Shown here: piece after piece, positions 52,584 to 60,934 of the stretch
How positions within the stretch are numbered: position 1 is the stretch's first letter
How the letters are laid out: every line of letters starts with the position of its first letter
DNA from: Candidatus Nezhaarchaeales archaeon
GTDB taxonomy: Archaea; Thermoproteota; Methanomethylicia; Nezhaarchaeales; JAWCJE01
Length of the DNA: 64,000 nt
Direction: 5' to 3'
Assembly (NCBI GenBank): GCA_038853715.1
Contig: JAWCJE010000002.1
Coordinates: 1-64,000 of the forward strand
Notes under the pieces: generated by a model
Databases searched by the model: none
What the model was told of the DNA's origin: nothing
The model's input: the letters and a program-made list of their open reading frames with translations, nothing else
Translations under genes and position numbers: made by a program

Positions 52584-54206
52584 CTAAGACAGTATGCTTT
52601 CCAGAACCTCGTTGAATGCTTCCTCGGGCAATGGTATACCGGTAACCTTTGAAGCCCTTTCAGATAATGCGACTAGATCGCTTCTACTCAATAGGTTAAG
52701 TTTCCACTTCCTCGCCCCGGCCATTAGCTGCTGAAGGCCAACCTTTATTCTATTCAAATAGGTGTAGAGCCCAACGGCGCCCCACGGCACCTCTTTAAAC
52801 CTGTCGCCCAACGTGGTTCGTAGGTCTGGAACACCTATAAAGAATTTTTCGGGTATACTGCCGAAGAGCTCTTCGAAATATTTTGGTAACAGCCCCTTCT
52901 GAGCTAGTTCGGCAAAGTAGGATGATTTCATAACTGCGGTTAAGGGTGCCCTGGCCATCAGTATTGACTTCACGAGTGGCCCATCGCCAAAGTTACTCAT
53001 TGCGATAGCTTTGAATATTTGGGTTTCGTCTATGAAGCCTCCGGCCATTACGATGTCAGGGACGTGTCTCCCCTTCTTCCTGAGAATTTCTGCGCATTTC
53101 AAAACCTGCGCTTCTAGATAAACGGTTGGCGTGCCCATTTCATTCATCATGGGTACGGGGCTCATCCCCGTGCCTCCGCCGGCGCCGTCAAATACTACGT
53201 AGTCGACCTTAGCTTCGGAGGCCACTTTCATGGTAAACGCAACGGCTTCCGGACTGTAGGCTCCGGTTTTTAAGCTAACCTTCTTAACACCTTGCTCTCT
53301 TAACCATTCGACGTCTTCCACGAAGCTCCTTTCGGTTGGCATGCCGACGCGGCTATGCCTTTCAAACGTTTTGAAAACTCCCTGTTTAAATGCTTCCTGA
53401 ACTCCTGGATCTTCGGGATCGGGTATAACTATGTAGCCTCTCCTCTTTAAGAGGATGGCCTTTTCAAGGTCGCTAACTCTAACTTCGCCTCCAATGGCCT
53501 TTGCCCCTTGACCCCACTTCCTCTCGATGATGTTTACTTCAAGCTTTGATGTTGCGTAAATGTCGACTCCAAGCCTTTGATCCTCAACATTGGTTTGAAC
53601 CGCAACATCTCCGTATTTCCCATCCCAGAACTTTCGGAAAGCCTCCACCCTCCTCTTAAGTTCGGGGGAGTGGGCAACCTTCCCGTCTTCGATTCTGGCT
53701 TCCGGATCCATTCCGCAAACGTTCTCTCCAATGGTCACTATTATTCCAGACAATGCTCCGCCAATCGCTAACCCATCCCAGTTCAACCTGGCTACATCCG
53801 TTGATCCATAGGCGCCTATCATCACGGGGATCTTAAGAGGTATGCCTCCAACCTTTGTTTCAACATCAACGTTTGGAAATATCGCTACATCAGGGTTTTC
53901 GTCTATACCACTAGCACCCAGAAGCCTTGATTGAATATTAAAGTGGGACCAGTCTAAGCCGTAGTCCTTTAGAGCTCCGGCTGTGCTTTTTCCAAACGCG
54001 GAGGGGTCTGGGTAAAGTGCTTCTCTACCTCTAAACGCTGATAGTGAAACCTCACATAGAACTGGACATTCTTTAACGCATATTGGACATAAGCCGCTTG
54101 TTGGACACACATCTTCAACTCTGGTTCTAGTTCCTGTTGTAGACATGGAGTTCAGGTATGAGGAGTTCTTATGGACTGGGAACGGCATATTTCCCACACC
54201 ATTCAT
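52584..54206 (-). CDS. Archaeal-type glutamate synthase FMN subunit
   Basis: 540 residues. Early cysteine cluster CPTSGLCPICVKECPVLC; then the FMN-dependent synthase barrel (GAYGSTDVARLNWDGLAIGG, AKAIGGEVRVSD, DYVVFDGAGGGTGMSPVPMM). Corresponds to the central domain of GltB, without the N-terminal glutaminase domain, which is not in the cluster. Would make glutamate from 2-oxoglutarate and ammonia or donor glutamine. First gene of the operon; several in-frame ATGs (54206, 54188, 54146) make the start uncertain. Confidence 0.85.
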   Translation of the reverse strand: MNGVGNMPFPVHKNSSYLNSMSTTGTRTRVEDVCPTSGLCPICVKECPVLCEVSLSAFRGREALYPDPSAFGKSTAGALKDYGLDWSHFNIQSRLLGASGIDENPDVAIFPNVDVETKVGGIPLKIPVMIGAYGSTDVARLNWDGLAIGGALSGIIVTIGENVCGMDPEARIEDGKVAHSPELKRRVEAFRKFWDGKYGDVAVQTNVEDQRLGVDIYATSKLEVNIIERKWGQGAKAIGGEVRVSDLEKAILLKRRGYIVIPDPEDPGVQEAFKQGVFKTFERHSRVGMPTERSFVEDVEWLREQGVKKVSLKTGAYSPEAVAFTMKVASEAKVDYVVFDGAGGGTGMSPVPMMNEMGTPTVYLEAQVLKCAEILRKKGRHVPDIVMAGGFIDETQIFKAIAMSNFGDGPLVKSILMARAPLTAVMKSSYFAELAQKGLLPKYFEELFGSIPEKFFIGVPDLRTTLGDRFKEVPWGAVGLYTYLNRIKVGLQQLMAGARKWKLNLLSRSDLVALSERASKVTGIPLPEEAFNEVLESILS

Positions 54207-54215
54207 CGAATGGCT

Positions 54216-54246
54216 GTCGGTAGCCTATTGCCGACCTATATTTAAG
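54216..54246 (-). promoter_or_regulatory. glt operon promoter with candidate NrpR operator
   Basis: Minus-strand TATA box CTTAAATATAGG (54235-54246), directly followed by the inverted repeat GTCGGCAATAGGCTACCGAC (54216-54235). The inner part, GGTA-N6-TGCC on the plus strand, is one base off the GGTA-N6-TACC form of methanogen NrpR operators. It overlaps the expected transcription start, a normal repressor position. An nrpR gene is 6 kb away on the same island. Confidence 0.55.
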
Positions 54247-54275
54247 CGTTTTGACAAATACCTCAACTAAAAAAA

Positions 54276-54550
54276 TTATATGCGTGGTTTGCTTTCTTTG
54301 TTTACCCTCTCACCCCGCCCTTCACACGCTTTAACCTCGCAGTTTAACGCCGTATCCCCGCCCTTCAGGAACTCCTCGGCTTCCTTCTCTTCCTTGAAGA
54401 GTGTTAAGAGGTATTCTAGGCATAAGTATTCGACCGTGCCGTAGTCCGCGTCCAAGGTGTCTCAGTCGGAGTAGGTTAATAAGCTACCGAAGAGTTCCGT
54501 GGCTGCCCTAACGCGGTGCACGGCGTGGTTAAAAGAGGTATTCTACTTCA
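54276..54550 (-). pseudogene. Decayed accessory gene
   Basis: A 59-residue frame (TTG 54455 to stop 54276: YGTVEYLCLEYLLTLFKEEK, KEAEEFLKGGDTALNCEVKA) continues upstream past an in-frame stop as RAATELFGSLLTYSD. The KEAEEFLK segment resembles the small gene at 1453-1614. Probably a dead gene of the mobile debris. Confidence 0.4.
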
Positions 54551-54628
54551 GCCCCGCACCTTGGGCACCTTCACCACACATCATTCAACCCTGAAGAAGG
54601 GCTTTAAGGGGTATTGTCTGACGTAAAC

Positions 54629-54684
54629 CCTTCCCTTCATTAAAAGGAGGTACTTGACCCGCCTATCTTTTAATGAAGGGAAGG
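54629..54684. repeat. Long perfect inverted repeat
   Basis: CCTTCCCTTCATTAAAAG and CTTTTAATGAAGGGAAGG, 18 bases each, separated by 20 bases. A strong hairpin if transcribed, or the paired ends of a tiny element. No gene overlaps it. Confidence 0.65.
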
Positions 54685-54845
54685 TAGTGGTTGAAGGTAG
54701 TTTTAAGTAGTCCTATGCACCTTAGGTTCACGGAGGGCCTTAAACCCTAGGCTTAAATCTACATTGGTTGAGGAGGAACTACTGTTAAACCGTATGGGAG
54801 CGAGGGGCTAACGACATATTAATATTTAACCATACATCAATAGGG

Positions 54846-54954
54846 CGTGGCAACTTAATGCTTTCACCTCGATACAAGCCTGCTTCGAAACTATATTGTT
54901 CAAGTTGACTAGTCAATATTATGTTAAACGTAAGCTCTATGTTAAGTTGCCACG
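54846..54954. repeat. Terminal-inverted-repeat element, second type
   Basis: CGTGGCAACTTAA (54846-54858) and TTAAGTTGCCACG (54942-54954) bound 109 bases. The core AAGTTGACTAGTCAATA recalls AAGTTGACTGGTAAAGC of the element at 59561. MITE-like. Non-coding. 54955-55109 holds nothing recognised. Confidence 0.55.
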
Positions 54955-55109
54955 TCTGATTAATACTGACCAGTCAAACGTGTAAAAGTTTTGAAATGAG
55001 TTTAAGGGTAGTGAGTTTTTTCGGACGAGCCACTCTTTAAGCCCTCCTAGCCGTCACTTGGTCAACGCCCTCAAGCTTATACTCTCCATCCCGACGAGGC
55101 TCTGCGAAG

Positions 55110-55480
55110 AAGTGACTTAAGGCATGCTTAATCAAGTGTTCCTTAAGGGAACCGAGCAAACCAATATATTGGAGCACCATCGAACCGATGTACGGCGAGA
55201 TTGAAAAATGTTTACGAGGAAATGCTGAAGGAAAACAAGCAAATTTAAAGAGCCACCACGAGGCGTGGCAAGCGCTAGCAGAAAAACGTAAGCGAAGGGA
55301 AACTACATATGCATGTTGTGAAAATGAGAGAGCTCACCTAGAGCCGAGGCGTGGAGAGCGCTTGAAACGCTAAAGGAGAAGTACGATGAAATGTTTAAAG
55401 AGCTCGAAAAGCGTATTGAGGCTTACCTCCAAGCCCAAAAGCTCCTCCTTGGAGGGTTTAAAAACAGGTTTAGTCTACAA
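55110..55480 (+). pseudogene. Decayed C-terminal part of the mobile-module protein
   Basis: Joining frames: LREPSKPIYWSTIEPMYGEI, then VYEEMLKENKQI, then HHEAWQALAEKRKRRETTY, then EKYDEMFKELEKRIEAYLQ. It bridges the end of the protein at 1-1003 (LREPSKPVYWSSIEPI) and the coiled coil at 13247-13759, which shows they are parts of one protein. Several frameshifts make it dead. Opposite strand to the other copies. Confidence 0.65.
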
Positions 55481-55541
55481 ACACTCCAATTAGAGTTTAA
55501 AGTGGATACGCAGTCAGAATCTTAGCATGTAAATGTTTGCT

Positions 55542-57086
55542 CTATTCCCACTCTATAGTTGCGGGTGGTTTATGTGTTATATCGTAGACGACCCTTACAA
55601 CTTGCGGTATTTCATTGGTTATCCTCGTGGAGATCCTTTCCAGCAACTTGTAGGGGATTTTTGCGAAGCTAGCGGTCATGGCATCGCGGCTTTCCACAGC
55701 TCTAATAGCGACGACGTAGCCATAAGCCCTGGCATCACCTTTAACTCCCGTCGCTTTTGTATCCGTTAAAACGGCAAAATACTGCCACAATCTCTTTTTT
55801 AAGCCGCTTTTTTCAATTTCTTCCCTTACGATTTTGTCGGCTTTCCTCACGATTTCAACTTTTTCCTCAGTTATTTCTCCGATAATCCTTACAGCCAGCC
55901 CCGGACCTGGAAAAGGTTGTCTAAAAACTATATCATCTGGTAGTCCAAGCACTTTTGCGATTTTCCTAACCTCGTCTTTATACAGGTCTCGTAGGGGTTC
56001 AACGATCTTCTTAAACTTAATACGCGTTGGAAGTCCTGCCACGTTGTGGTGAGTTTTTATCTTATCTGAAAACTTCCTAAACCCAGACTCAATTCTATCC
56101 GGATAAATTGTTCCTTGGATTAGGTATTCCGCACCAATCCTTTTTGCTTCTTCTTCAAAAACCCTAATGAACTCTTCGCCTATAATCTTCCTCTTCGCTT
56201 CTGGGTCAGTCACGCCTTCGAGCCTTTTAAAGAACCTTTCTCGAGCGTTTACCACTACTAGGTTTACTTTAAAGCGTTGGAAAACGTTTTTGACAAACTC
56301 CGGCTCATTCTCCCTCATAAACCCATGGTCGACAAAAACTGCTGTAAGCCTATCGCGCAGCGCTTTAGCAGCTACAGCTGTAGCTACACTAGAGTCTATG
56401 CCTCCACTTAGAGCAATTATGGCCTTTCCATCGCCAACCTCCTCCTTAACCTCCTTAACCATTTGCTTTAAAACGTCTTCCATCTTCCAGTTAGCTTCAC
56501 ATCGGCATACTTCAAAGAGGAAGTTGTAAAGCATTAGTGAGCCTTTTTCGGTGTGAGCCACCTCGGGATGCCACTGTAAGCCGTAAATTTGTTTTTCTCT
56601 ATGCCTAAAAGCGGCAACAGGAGAATTCTCAGTATGCGCTAACACTTCATACTCTTCGGGAACCGAAAAAACGGTATCGCCATGGCTCATCCAAACCCTT
56701 TCTCTTTTATTCAAATTCTTTAGAACTCCAACCGGCCTGTCGATAGTGACGTACGTTGCACCGTATTCTCTTTTTTTAGCCGGCTCAACTCTCCCTCCTG
56801 CTATATGGGCTATGAGCTGATGCCCGTAGCATAAACCCAAAATAGGCAATCCTAAATCTAGGATTTTTACGTCTAGTTTAGGGGCACTCGCGTCAAAGAC
56901 GCTTGCAGGCCCACCTGATAAAATTAGACCTTTCACATTGAGTTTTTCGTTTAAGAGTTTAAGTTCTTCAGCCTTTGTGTCGTGAGGAAGAATCTCGGAG
57001 TATACTCCTTGCTCTCTTATTCGTCTTCCTATAAGATGGCAATATTGTCCTCCAAAGTCTAAAACCAGCACAGTATCGTATCTCAC
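55542..57086 (-). CDS. guaA: GMP synthase (glutamine-hydrolysing, fused)
   Basis: 514 residues: class I glutaminase (GLCYGHQLIAHIAGG with the Cys near residue 82; HPEVAHTEKG) fused to the PP-loop domain (IALSGGIDSSVATAVAAK near 224) and the GuaA C-terminus (FPGPGLAVRIIGEIT; YDITHKPPATIEWE). Converts XMP to GMP. A fused form is common in bacteria while many archaea use split subunits; together with its place in the island this hints at transfer. All family motifs are intact. It ends 23 bases before the right direct repeat. Confidence 0.93.
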   Translation of the reverse strand: MRYDTVLVLDFGGQYCHLIGRRIREQGVYSEILPHDTKAEELKLLNEKLNVKGLILSGGPASVFDASAPKLDVKILDLGLPILGLCYGHQLIAHIAGGRVEPAKKREYGATYVTIDRPVGVLKNLNKRERVWMSHGDTVFSVPEEYEVLAHTENSPVAAFRHREKQIYGLQWHPEVAHTEKGSLMLYNFLFEVCRCEANWKMEDVLKQMVKEVKEEVGDGKAIIALSGGIDSSVATAVAAKALRDRLTAVFVDHGFMRENEPEFVKNVFQRFKVNLVVVNARERFFKRLEGVTDPEAKRKIIGEEFIRVFEEEAKRIGAEYLIQGTIYPDRIESGFRKFSDKIKTHHNVAGLPTRIKFKKIVEPLRDLYKDEVRKIAKVLGLPDDIVFRQPFPGPGLAVRIIGEITEEKVEIVRKADKIVREEIEKSGLKKRLWQYFAVLTDTKATGVKGDARAYGYVVAIRAVESRDAMTASFAKIPYKLLERISTRITNEIPQVVRVVYDITHKPPATIEWE

Positions 57087-57108
57087 TCTATACCCTCATC
57101 TTCCATTA

Positions 57109-57370
57109 TTTCTAAGGGGACTCATAAAGCCTTCAGACCCTCTAGCATCCGGCTTTTAAGAAAGGTCGTTACGATACCCCTTAGTTCCTGTTGAACTTCC
57201 TCCACCAGCCTATTAGTATTAACGACTGGATATCCACAGCTTGCGGCTCTTTTAAGGAAGTTAGCCCTAACGATACGGAGGAAGCTTTCATTCTCAAACT
57301 TCTCAGGTTTAATTAAACGCTTCCTACGAAGCGATATTGATGGATCCACATCTAATATTATCGTTAAGTC
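57109..57370. repeat. Right direct repeat (tmk 3' end)
   Basis: Partner of 47802-48063. It contains the intact tmk 3' end plus about 50 bases that still read, on the plus strand, as the end of truD (LIKPSDPLASGF). Right edge of the island. Confidence 0.85.
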
Positions 57371-57724
57371 AGGCTTAGGAGCATACCTATTAATATTCAA
57401 TAACCAGTCTAAATCCAAACCTTCAGCAGATTGATACGCTAAGGATGACTCTAAATACCTATCACATAAAACTATAAATCCCTTTTCAAGAGCGGGGCCT
57501 ACTACGCTATAAGCATGCTCAACACGATCAGCCGCAAAGAGTAAAGCATCCACCTGTGGAGGAACATCCATGTTTAAGTACCTCCTTATAATGGCTCCTA
57601 TAGGGTTTTGGGTGGGCTCCTTAGTGAGGACCACCCGATACCCCTTACTACTTAACCAGTTAGCTAAAAGCTTCGTATGTGTTGTAATACCGGCCCCATC
57701 AATCCCCTCAATAACGATTAGCAA
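57122..57724 (-). CDS. tmk: Thymidylate kinase
   Basis: About 200 residues from TTG 57724 (after GGCGGGGA). P-loop region IVIEGIDGAGITTHTKLL, DRx motif VLCDRYLESSLAYQ, and LDVDPSISLRRKR lid region. Phosphorylates dTMP. The Walker A lysine appears replaced by Ile (GAGITT instead of GAGKTT). The frame opens at 57814, but the extra 30 residues overlap the HD gene and are not family-like. C-terminal third duplicated at 47815. Confidence 0.88.
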   Translation of the reverse strand: MLIVIEGIDGAGITTHTKLLANWLSSKGYRVVLTKEPTQNPIGAIIRRYLNMDVPPQVDALLFAADRVEHAYSVVGPALEKGFIVLCDRYLESSLAYQSAEGLDLDWLLNINRYAPKPDLTIILDVDPSISLRRKRLIKPEKFENESFLRIVRANFLKRAASCGYPVVNTNRLVEEVQQELRGIVTTFLKSRMLEGLKAL

Positions 57725-57749
57725 TCCCCGCCTACTCGGTTTAGTAGCG

Positions 57750-59063
57750 TTAAACGGTTGTTCGCTCCGAGAGCGGCTTCCGCTTAAAGATCTCAACGCA
57801 CGCCCTCCCAACACGATCTCTAAACTCCGAGGTAGTGTAAACCCTTACGATGTTAATGAAGCTATTTAAAGACGCCATTAACGGTGAAAGCTCAGTGAAC
57901 CGCCGCTCCATCAATTTATCGGTCCCCCTTACGTATAGGGGGATAGCCGCTGGCCCCTCAACACTAGGGTATGCTGGTACTGAAGGGGCTGTTGGTACAT
58001 CTATAACTACGAAGTCGCTATCGATACCCGCCTTTACGCATATTTCACGTTCAAGCTGACGCCTTACCGACTCATTACTAAAAAGGCTTGTTAGAAACTC
58101 GTCCTGCCTATACGCAGCGAGCTCGTAAGCGCTTTTTAAAAGCTCTCTAGATAGGAGCTTCTTCATCAGCGTCTGGGCCTTTAATAGGCTTTCCTCTAAG
58201 GAGCTAAGGGCTAAGAGCTTCATGGTTACGCTCATATCGTTAAGCTGGAGGTAGTCCTCTACGTTCTTAAACGACGTAAGCCCTAGGTGTTCATCAGCTA
58301 ACTCCATGGACTTCGACAGCATGACGTTAGCAGCTCTAACCGTCCTATGAAAGTATACAGCATTAAACATTTCAATCCGAGCTATTAGTAGTGATTCAAG
58401 AACGTAGAGAGCCCCAGGATAATCTACCGCTAAGCTACCCTCAACTACGTCTATGGAGTCTATTAAACGCCTAACATCAACCCTTCCAAACTCAACCCCG
58501 GCGAAGTACGAATCCCTAAGAAGGTAATCCATGACGTCCGAGGATAAAGGGCCAGCTATCACCTGGTTTAAGTATGGCTTATCCGTAGCTTTAAGCCTTC
58601 CAACAGAGAGATCGGCCACCTCAGACGCGGTAAAACCATAATCAGATAGAGCATCCTTTACTTCGCTACCCCTTACAATCATACGCGTAACATCTTCATG
58701 CGACATACCCCTACGCTTATCAAGAACCTCCTCGTACACGTGGGAGAAGGGGCCGTGGCCGACGTCATGGAGTAAGCCTGCCGCCCTAACCTTTTGAACG
58801 TCATCCTTATTGAGATATCCTTGAATGGCTAACCTCTCAGCCAACATTCCTGAGAGATGCATAACTCCGAGGGAGTGGAGAAACCGGGAATGGCAAGCTC
58901 CGGGATATACGAGCTCAGCCCCAGCTAATTGACGTATCCTTCTAAGCCTTTGAAGAGGTCGTGAATCGATGAGGCGCTTTTCAACCTCGGTAAAGTATAT
59001 GTAGCCGTGAACAGGATCTTTAACCTCACCCACGTACTTTAACAAAACGTGAACCTCCCTCAA
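57750..59063 (-). CDS. HD-domain phosphohydrolase
   Basis: 437 residues. HD motif in AAGLLHDVGHGPFSHVYEE near residues 92-110 with upstream histidine RFLHSLGV; region YLLRDSYFAGVEFGRVDVRR matches the SAMHD1/dGTPase-like family COG1078. Probably hydrolyses (d)NTPs or related nucleotides, a fair neighbour for tmk. It ends 26 bases before the tmk start. Confidence 0.85.
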   Translation of the reverse strand: MREVHVLLKYVGEVKDPVHGYIYFTEVEKRLIDSRPLQRLRRIRQLAGAELVYPGACHSRFLHSLGVMHLSGMLAERLAIQGYLNKDDVQKVRAAGLLHDVGHGPFSHVYEEVLDKRRGMSHEDVTRMIVRGSEVKDALSDYGFTASEVADLSVGRLKATDKPYLNQVIAGPLSSDVMDYLLRDSYFAGVEFGRVDVRRLIDSIDVVEGSLAVDYPGALYVLESLLIARIEMFNAVYFHRTVRAANVMLSKSMELADEHLGLTSFKNVEDYLQLNDMSVTMKLLALSSLEESLLKAQTLMKKLLSRELLKSAYELAAYRQDEFLTSLFSNESVRRQLEREICVKAGIDSDFVVIDVPTAPSVPAYPSVEGPAAIPLYVRGTDKLMERRFTELSPLMASLNSFINIVRVYTTSEFRDRVGRACVEIFKRKPLSERTTV

Positions 59064-59105
59064 AGCTACGGGTTAGTAGCGTCAACCACCTTTACTCAAT
59101 TAAGG

Positions 59106-59537
59106 TTAGGCCTTTTTAAGAACTTCTACCAATCCCTTGCTACCGTTAACGCGTACCACATCATTAGTCCTTATAACCTCGAGAGGGTTTTTATCCAACC
59201 TATCCACTAAGGGTATCCCCGCTAGGATACAGCCAGTCACTATTATGGCCTCAGTTTCCACGTTAATTATAGCCGCTGGCGCCTTACCCAGCTTACGCAA
59301 CCTATAAAGCACGTAGGAGCCTACCGTACTTCCTTTACCCCGCGGGAAGACTAATACCTTCCCAGTAACGTAGGCTCCTTCGAGCTGATGCCCCTTCTCC
59401 ACAACTAAACCGCTCTCCGAGTCAACCCCACCGTAGAACGATATAGGATCTCGTGAAACCAGCGCAGTACCTATAGCTACCCCTTTAACTAGTCCACGAC
59501 CCTTTAAAATAACCACGCGCGTAAACCCCGTATTCAT
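59106..59537 (-). CDS. Phosphomevalonate dehydratase small subunit (aconitase X swivel, DUF126)
   Basis: 143 residues: VVILKGRGLVKGVAIGTALV, then GKVLVFPRGKGSTVGSYVLY and AIIVTGCILAGIPLVDRL. Small subunit of archaeal AcnX, shown in Aeropyrum to dehydrate 5-phosphomevalonate to trans-anhydromevalonate 5-phosphate. The large subunit and the UbiD-like enzyme of the next step are directly upstream, which supports this assignment. Confidence 0.88.
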   Translation of the reverse strand: MNTGFTRVVILKGRGLVKGVAIGTALVSRDPISFYGGVDSESGLVVEKGHQLEGAYVTGKVLVFPRGKGSTVGSYVLYRLRKLGKAPAAIINVETEAIIVTGCILAGIPLVDRLDKNPLEVIRTNDVVRVNGSKGLVEVLKKA

Positions 59538-59560
59538 ACCTTTAAGTATTTCCAGAGCTT

Positions 59561-59620
59561 ATTGCAAAACTCCATTACTTAAGTTGACTGGTAAAGCGTT
59601 CGTTAAGAGTTTTTACAACA
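59561..59620. repeat. Short terminal-inverted-repeat element, copy B
   Basis: Inverted copy of 8675-8732: TTGCAAAACTCCATTACTTA at the left, GTTCGTTAAGAGTTTTTACA at the right. Lies between the two phosphomevalonate dehydratase genes, in a 197-base gap, which may uncouple them. Confidence 0.6.
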
Positions 59621-59734
59621 GTCTCCCAGTAAAGAGCGAGGTGTGATACCGGTAATCACCACGAAGCTTAGTTAAAATTTAAAGCCTACCACAATACCCA
59701 CGATAACACTATATACTAAGCGAAGGAGGAATAG

Positions 59735-60931
59735 CTAAGTTACATTTTCTAAACAATGCTTCCAGCTATTAACCGTTACTTCTGCCCTGTGGAGAGATCT
59801 TAGATAATGTGCTGCTTTAAAGGAGTCGGTAGCAATGGTTAGCCTATAGATATCCTTAGCTAGTGCTACAACTAGGCAGGTATCTGTGAAAACTTTTCCA
59901 CCAGCCCTCTCTATGGTGTCAATACATTCGAGCTTTAACGCTTTAGCCTTAACCCTCCTCGATGTGCAGATCCATAACTTCTTCCCAGACTTCACCCTTC
60001 GTCCTTCTAGAAAGGTAGCCAAGTTCCTCAACTCGTTTAAACCACAGTGAGGGCAACCTAGAAATATTAGGTCCGGGGCTTTTGACGACTGAAAGCTCTC
60101 CATTAATTGCTTAATTTCAACCCCGTTTACCGTGATTTTCTCAACCCCTACCATAGGAAGGTCCACCTTAGGAGTTTCAGGGGTTATACCGGGTGCTTGG
60201 AACATTGTTATGGAGGCTGACGTACCTAAAGCCGCGCTCAACGCCTTTAGCTTCTCAATGGTAGGCCTTTTAAGCCCCAATATTAAGGGTACGCCGCTTT
60301 TAAGCGTATTGCTAACTAAGTAGCCGAGAGCTCCATATCTGTACGCTTCATCAAGCTTAACATCAACTTTAACCACCGCCGTATACCGCCTATTCGCATC
60401 TAAATGCATACCGTAAAAGGGGGTTTTCCCTACGATAGCGGCTGCTAACGCGGATATACCGCTCTCCCTATTGGTTCTAGCGCCTAGTACGGAGTTAGCG
60501 TAAATAATGGCCGACGACTCTGCCCAGGCTAATCTATCCCCAAACCTAGGGGAAAACCCGATTAGGTAGGGTGTGCAGGTACAGGTTGTTTTAACCCCTA
60601 ACCTTTTAAAGCATTTTAAAACTTCGAATTGCTTCTCGGCATCCTCATCTCGAACGCCCATCTCCCTCCAACGCTTCAAATCCATACCGCAAGGATTAGT
60701 AGTGGTAAGCACTTTGACCTTAGAACCCAATTTGGCGAGGTCTTTAAGTAGATCTAGACCCACGTCCCCTATGTTCTTATAGGATACACCGCTTACATGT
60801 GCCGACGTTATGCCAACCAACCGCTCAGCTTCAAACGCTTCACCTAACGCTACCAGGAGTTCCATAGCCCTCTGTACGCCAACCCCTTCATCCCCCCTCA
60901 ACACCTTTTCCTCATCCAGCGATAGATACGT
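59735..60931 (-). CDS. Phosphomevalonate dehydratase large subunit (aconitase X, DUF521), likely ACG start
   Basis: AcnX catalytic subunit: HVSGVSYKNIGDVGLDLLKD, TNPCGMDLKRW, TCTCTPYL and LGCPHCGLNEL supply the Fe-S cysteines. Family members begin M-Y-L-T/S-x-x-E-E. Here YLSLDEEKVLRGDEG is encoded, preceded by ACG (60929-60931) and then GGT and the UbiD stop TAA. GGAGG stands 8 bases before the ACG. Starting at the first TTG (60904) would cut the conserved N-terminus. From ACG the protein has 398 residues. Confidence 0.88.
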   Translation of the reverse strand, partial: TYLSLDEEKVLRGDEGVGVQRAMELLVALGEAFEAERLVGITSAHVSGVSYKNIGDVGLDLLKDLAKLGSKVKVLTTTNPCGMDLKRWREMGVRDEDAEKQFEVLKCFKRLGVKTTCTCTPYLIGFSPRFGDRLAWAESSAIIYANSVLGARTNRESGISALAAAIVGKTPFYGMHLDANRRYTAVVKVDVKLDEAYRYGALGYLVSNTLKSGVPLILGLKRPTIEKLKALSAALGTSASITMFQAPGITPETPKVDLPMVGVEKITVNGVEIKQLMESFQSSKAPDLIFLGCPHCGLNELRNLATFLEGRRVKSGKKLWICTSRRVKAKALKLECIDTIERAGGKVFTDTCLVVALAKDIYRLTIATDSFKAAHYLRSLHRAEVTVNSWKHCLENVT

Positions 60932-60934
60932 ACC

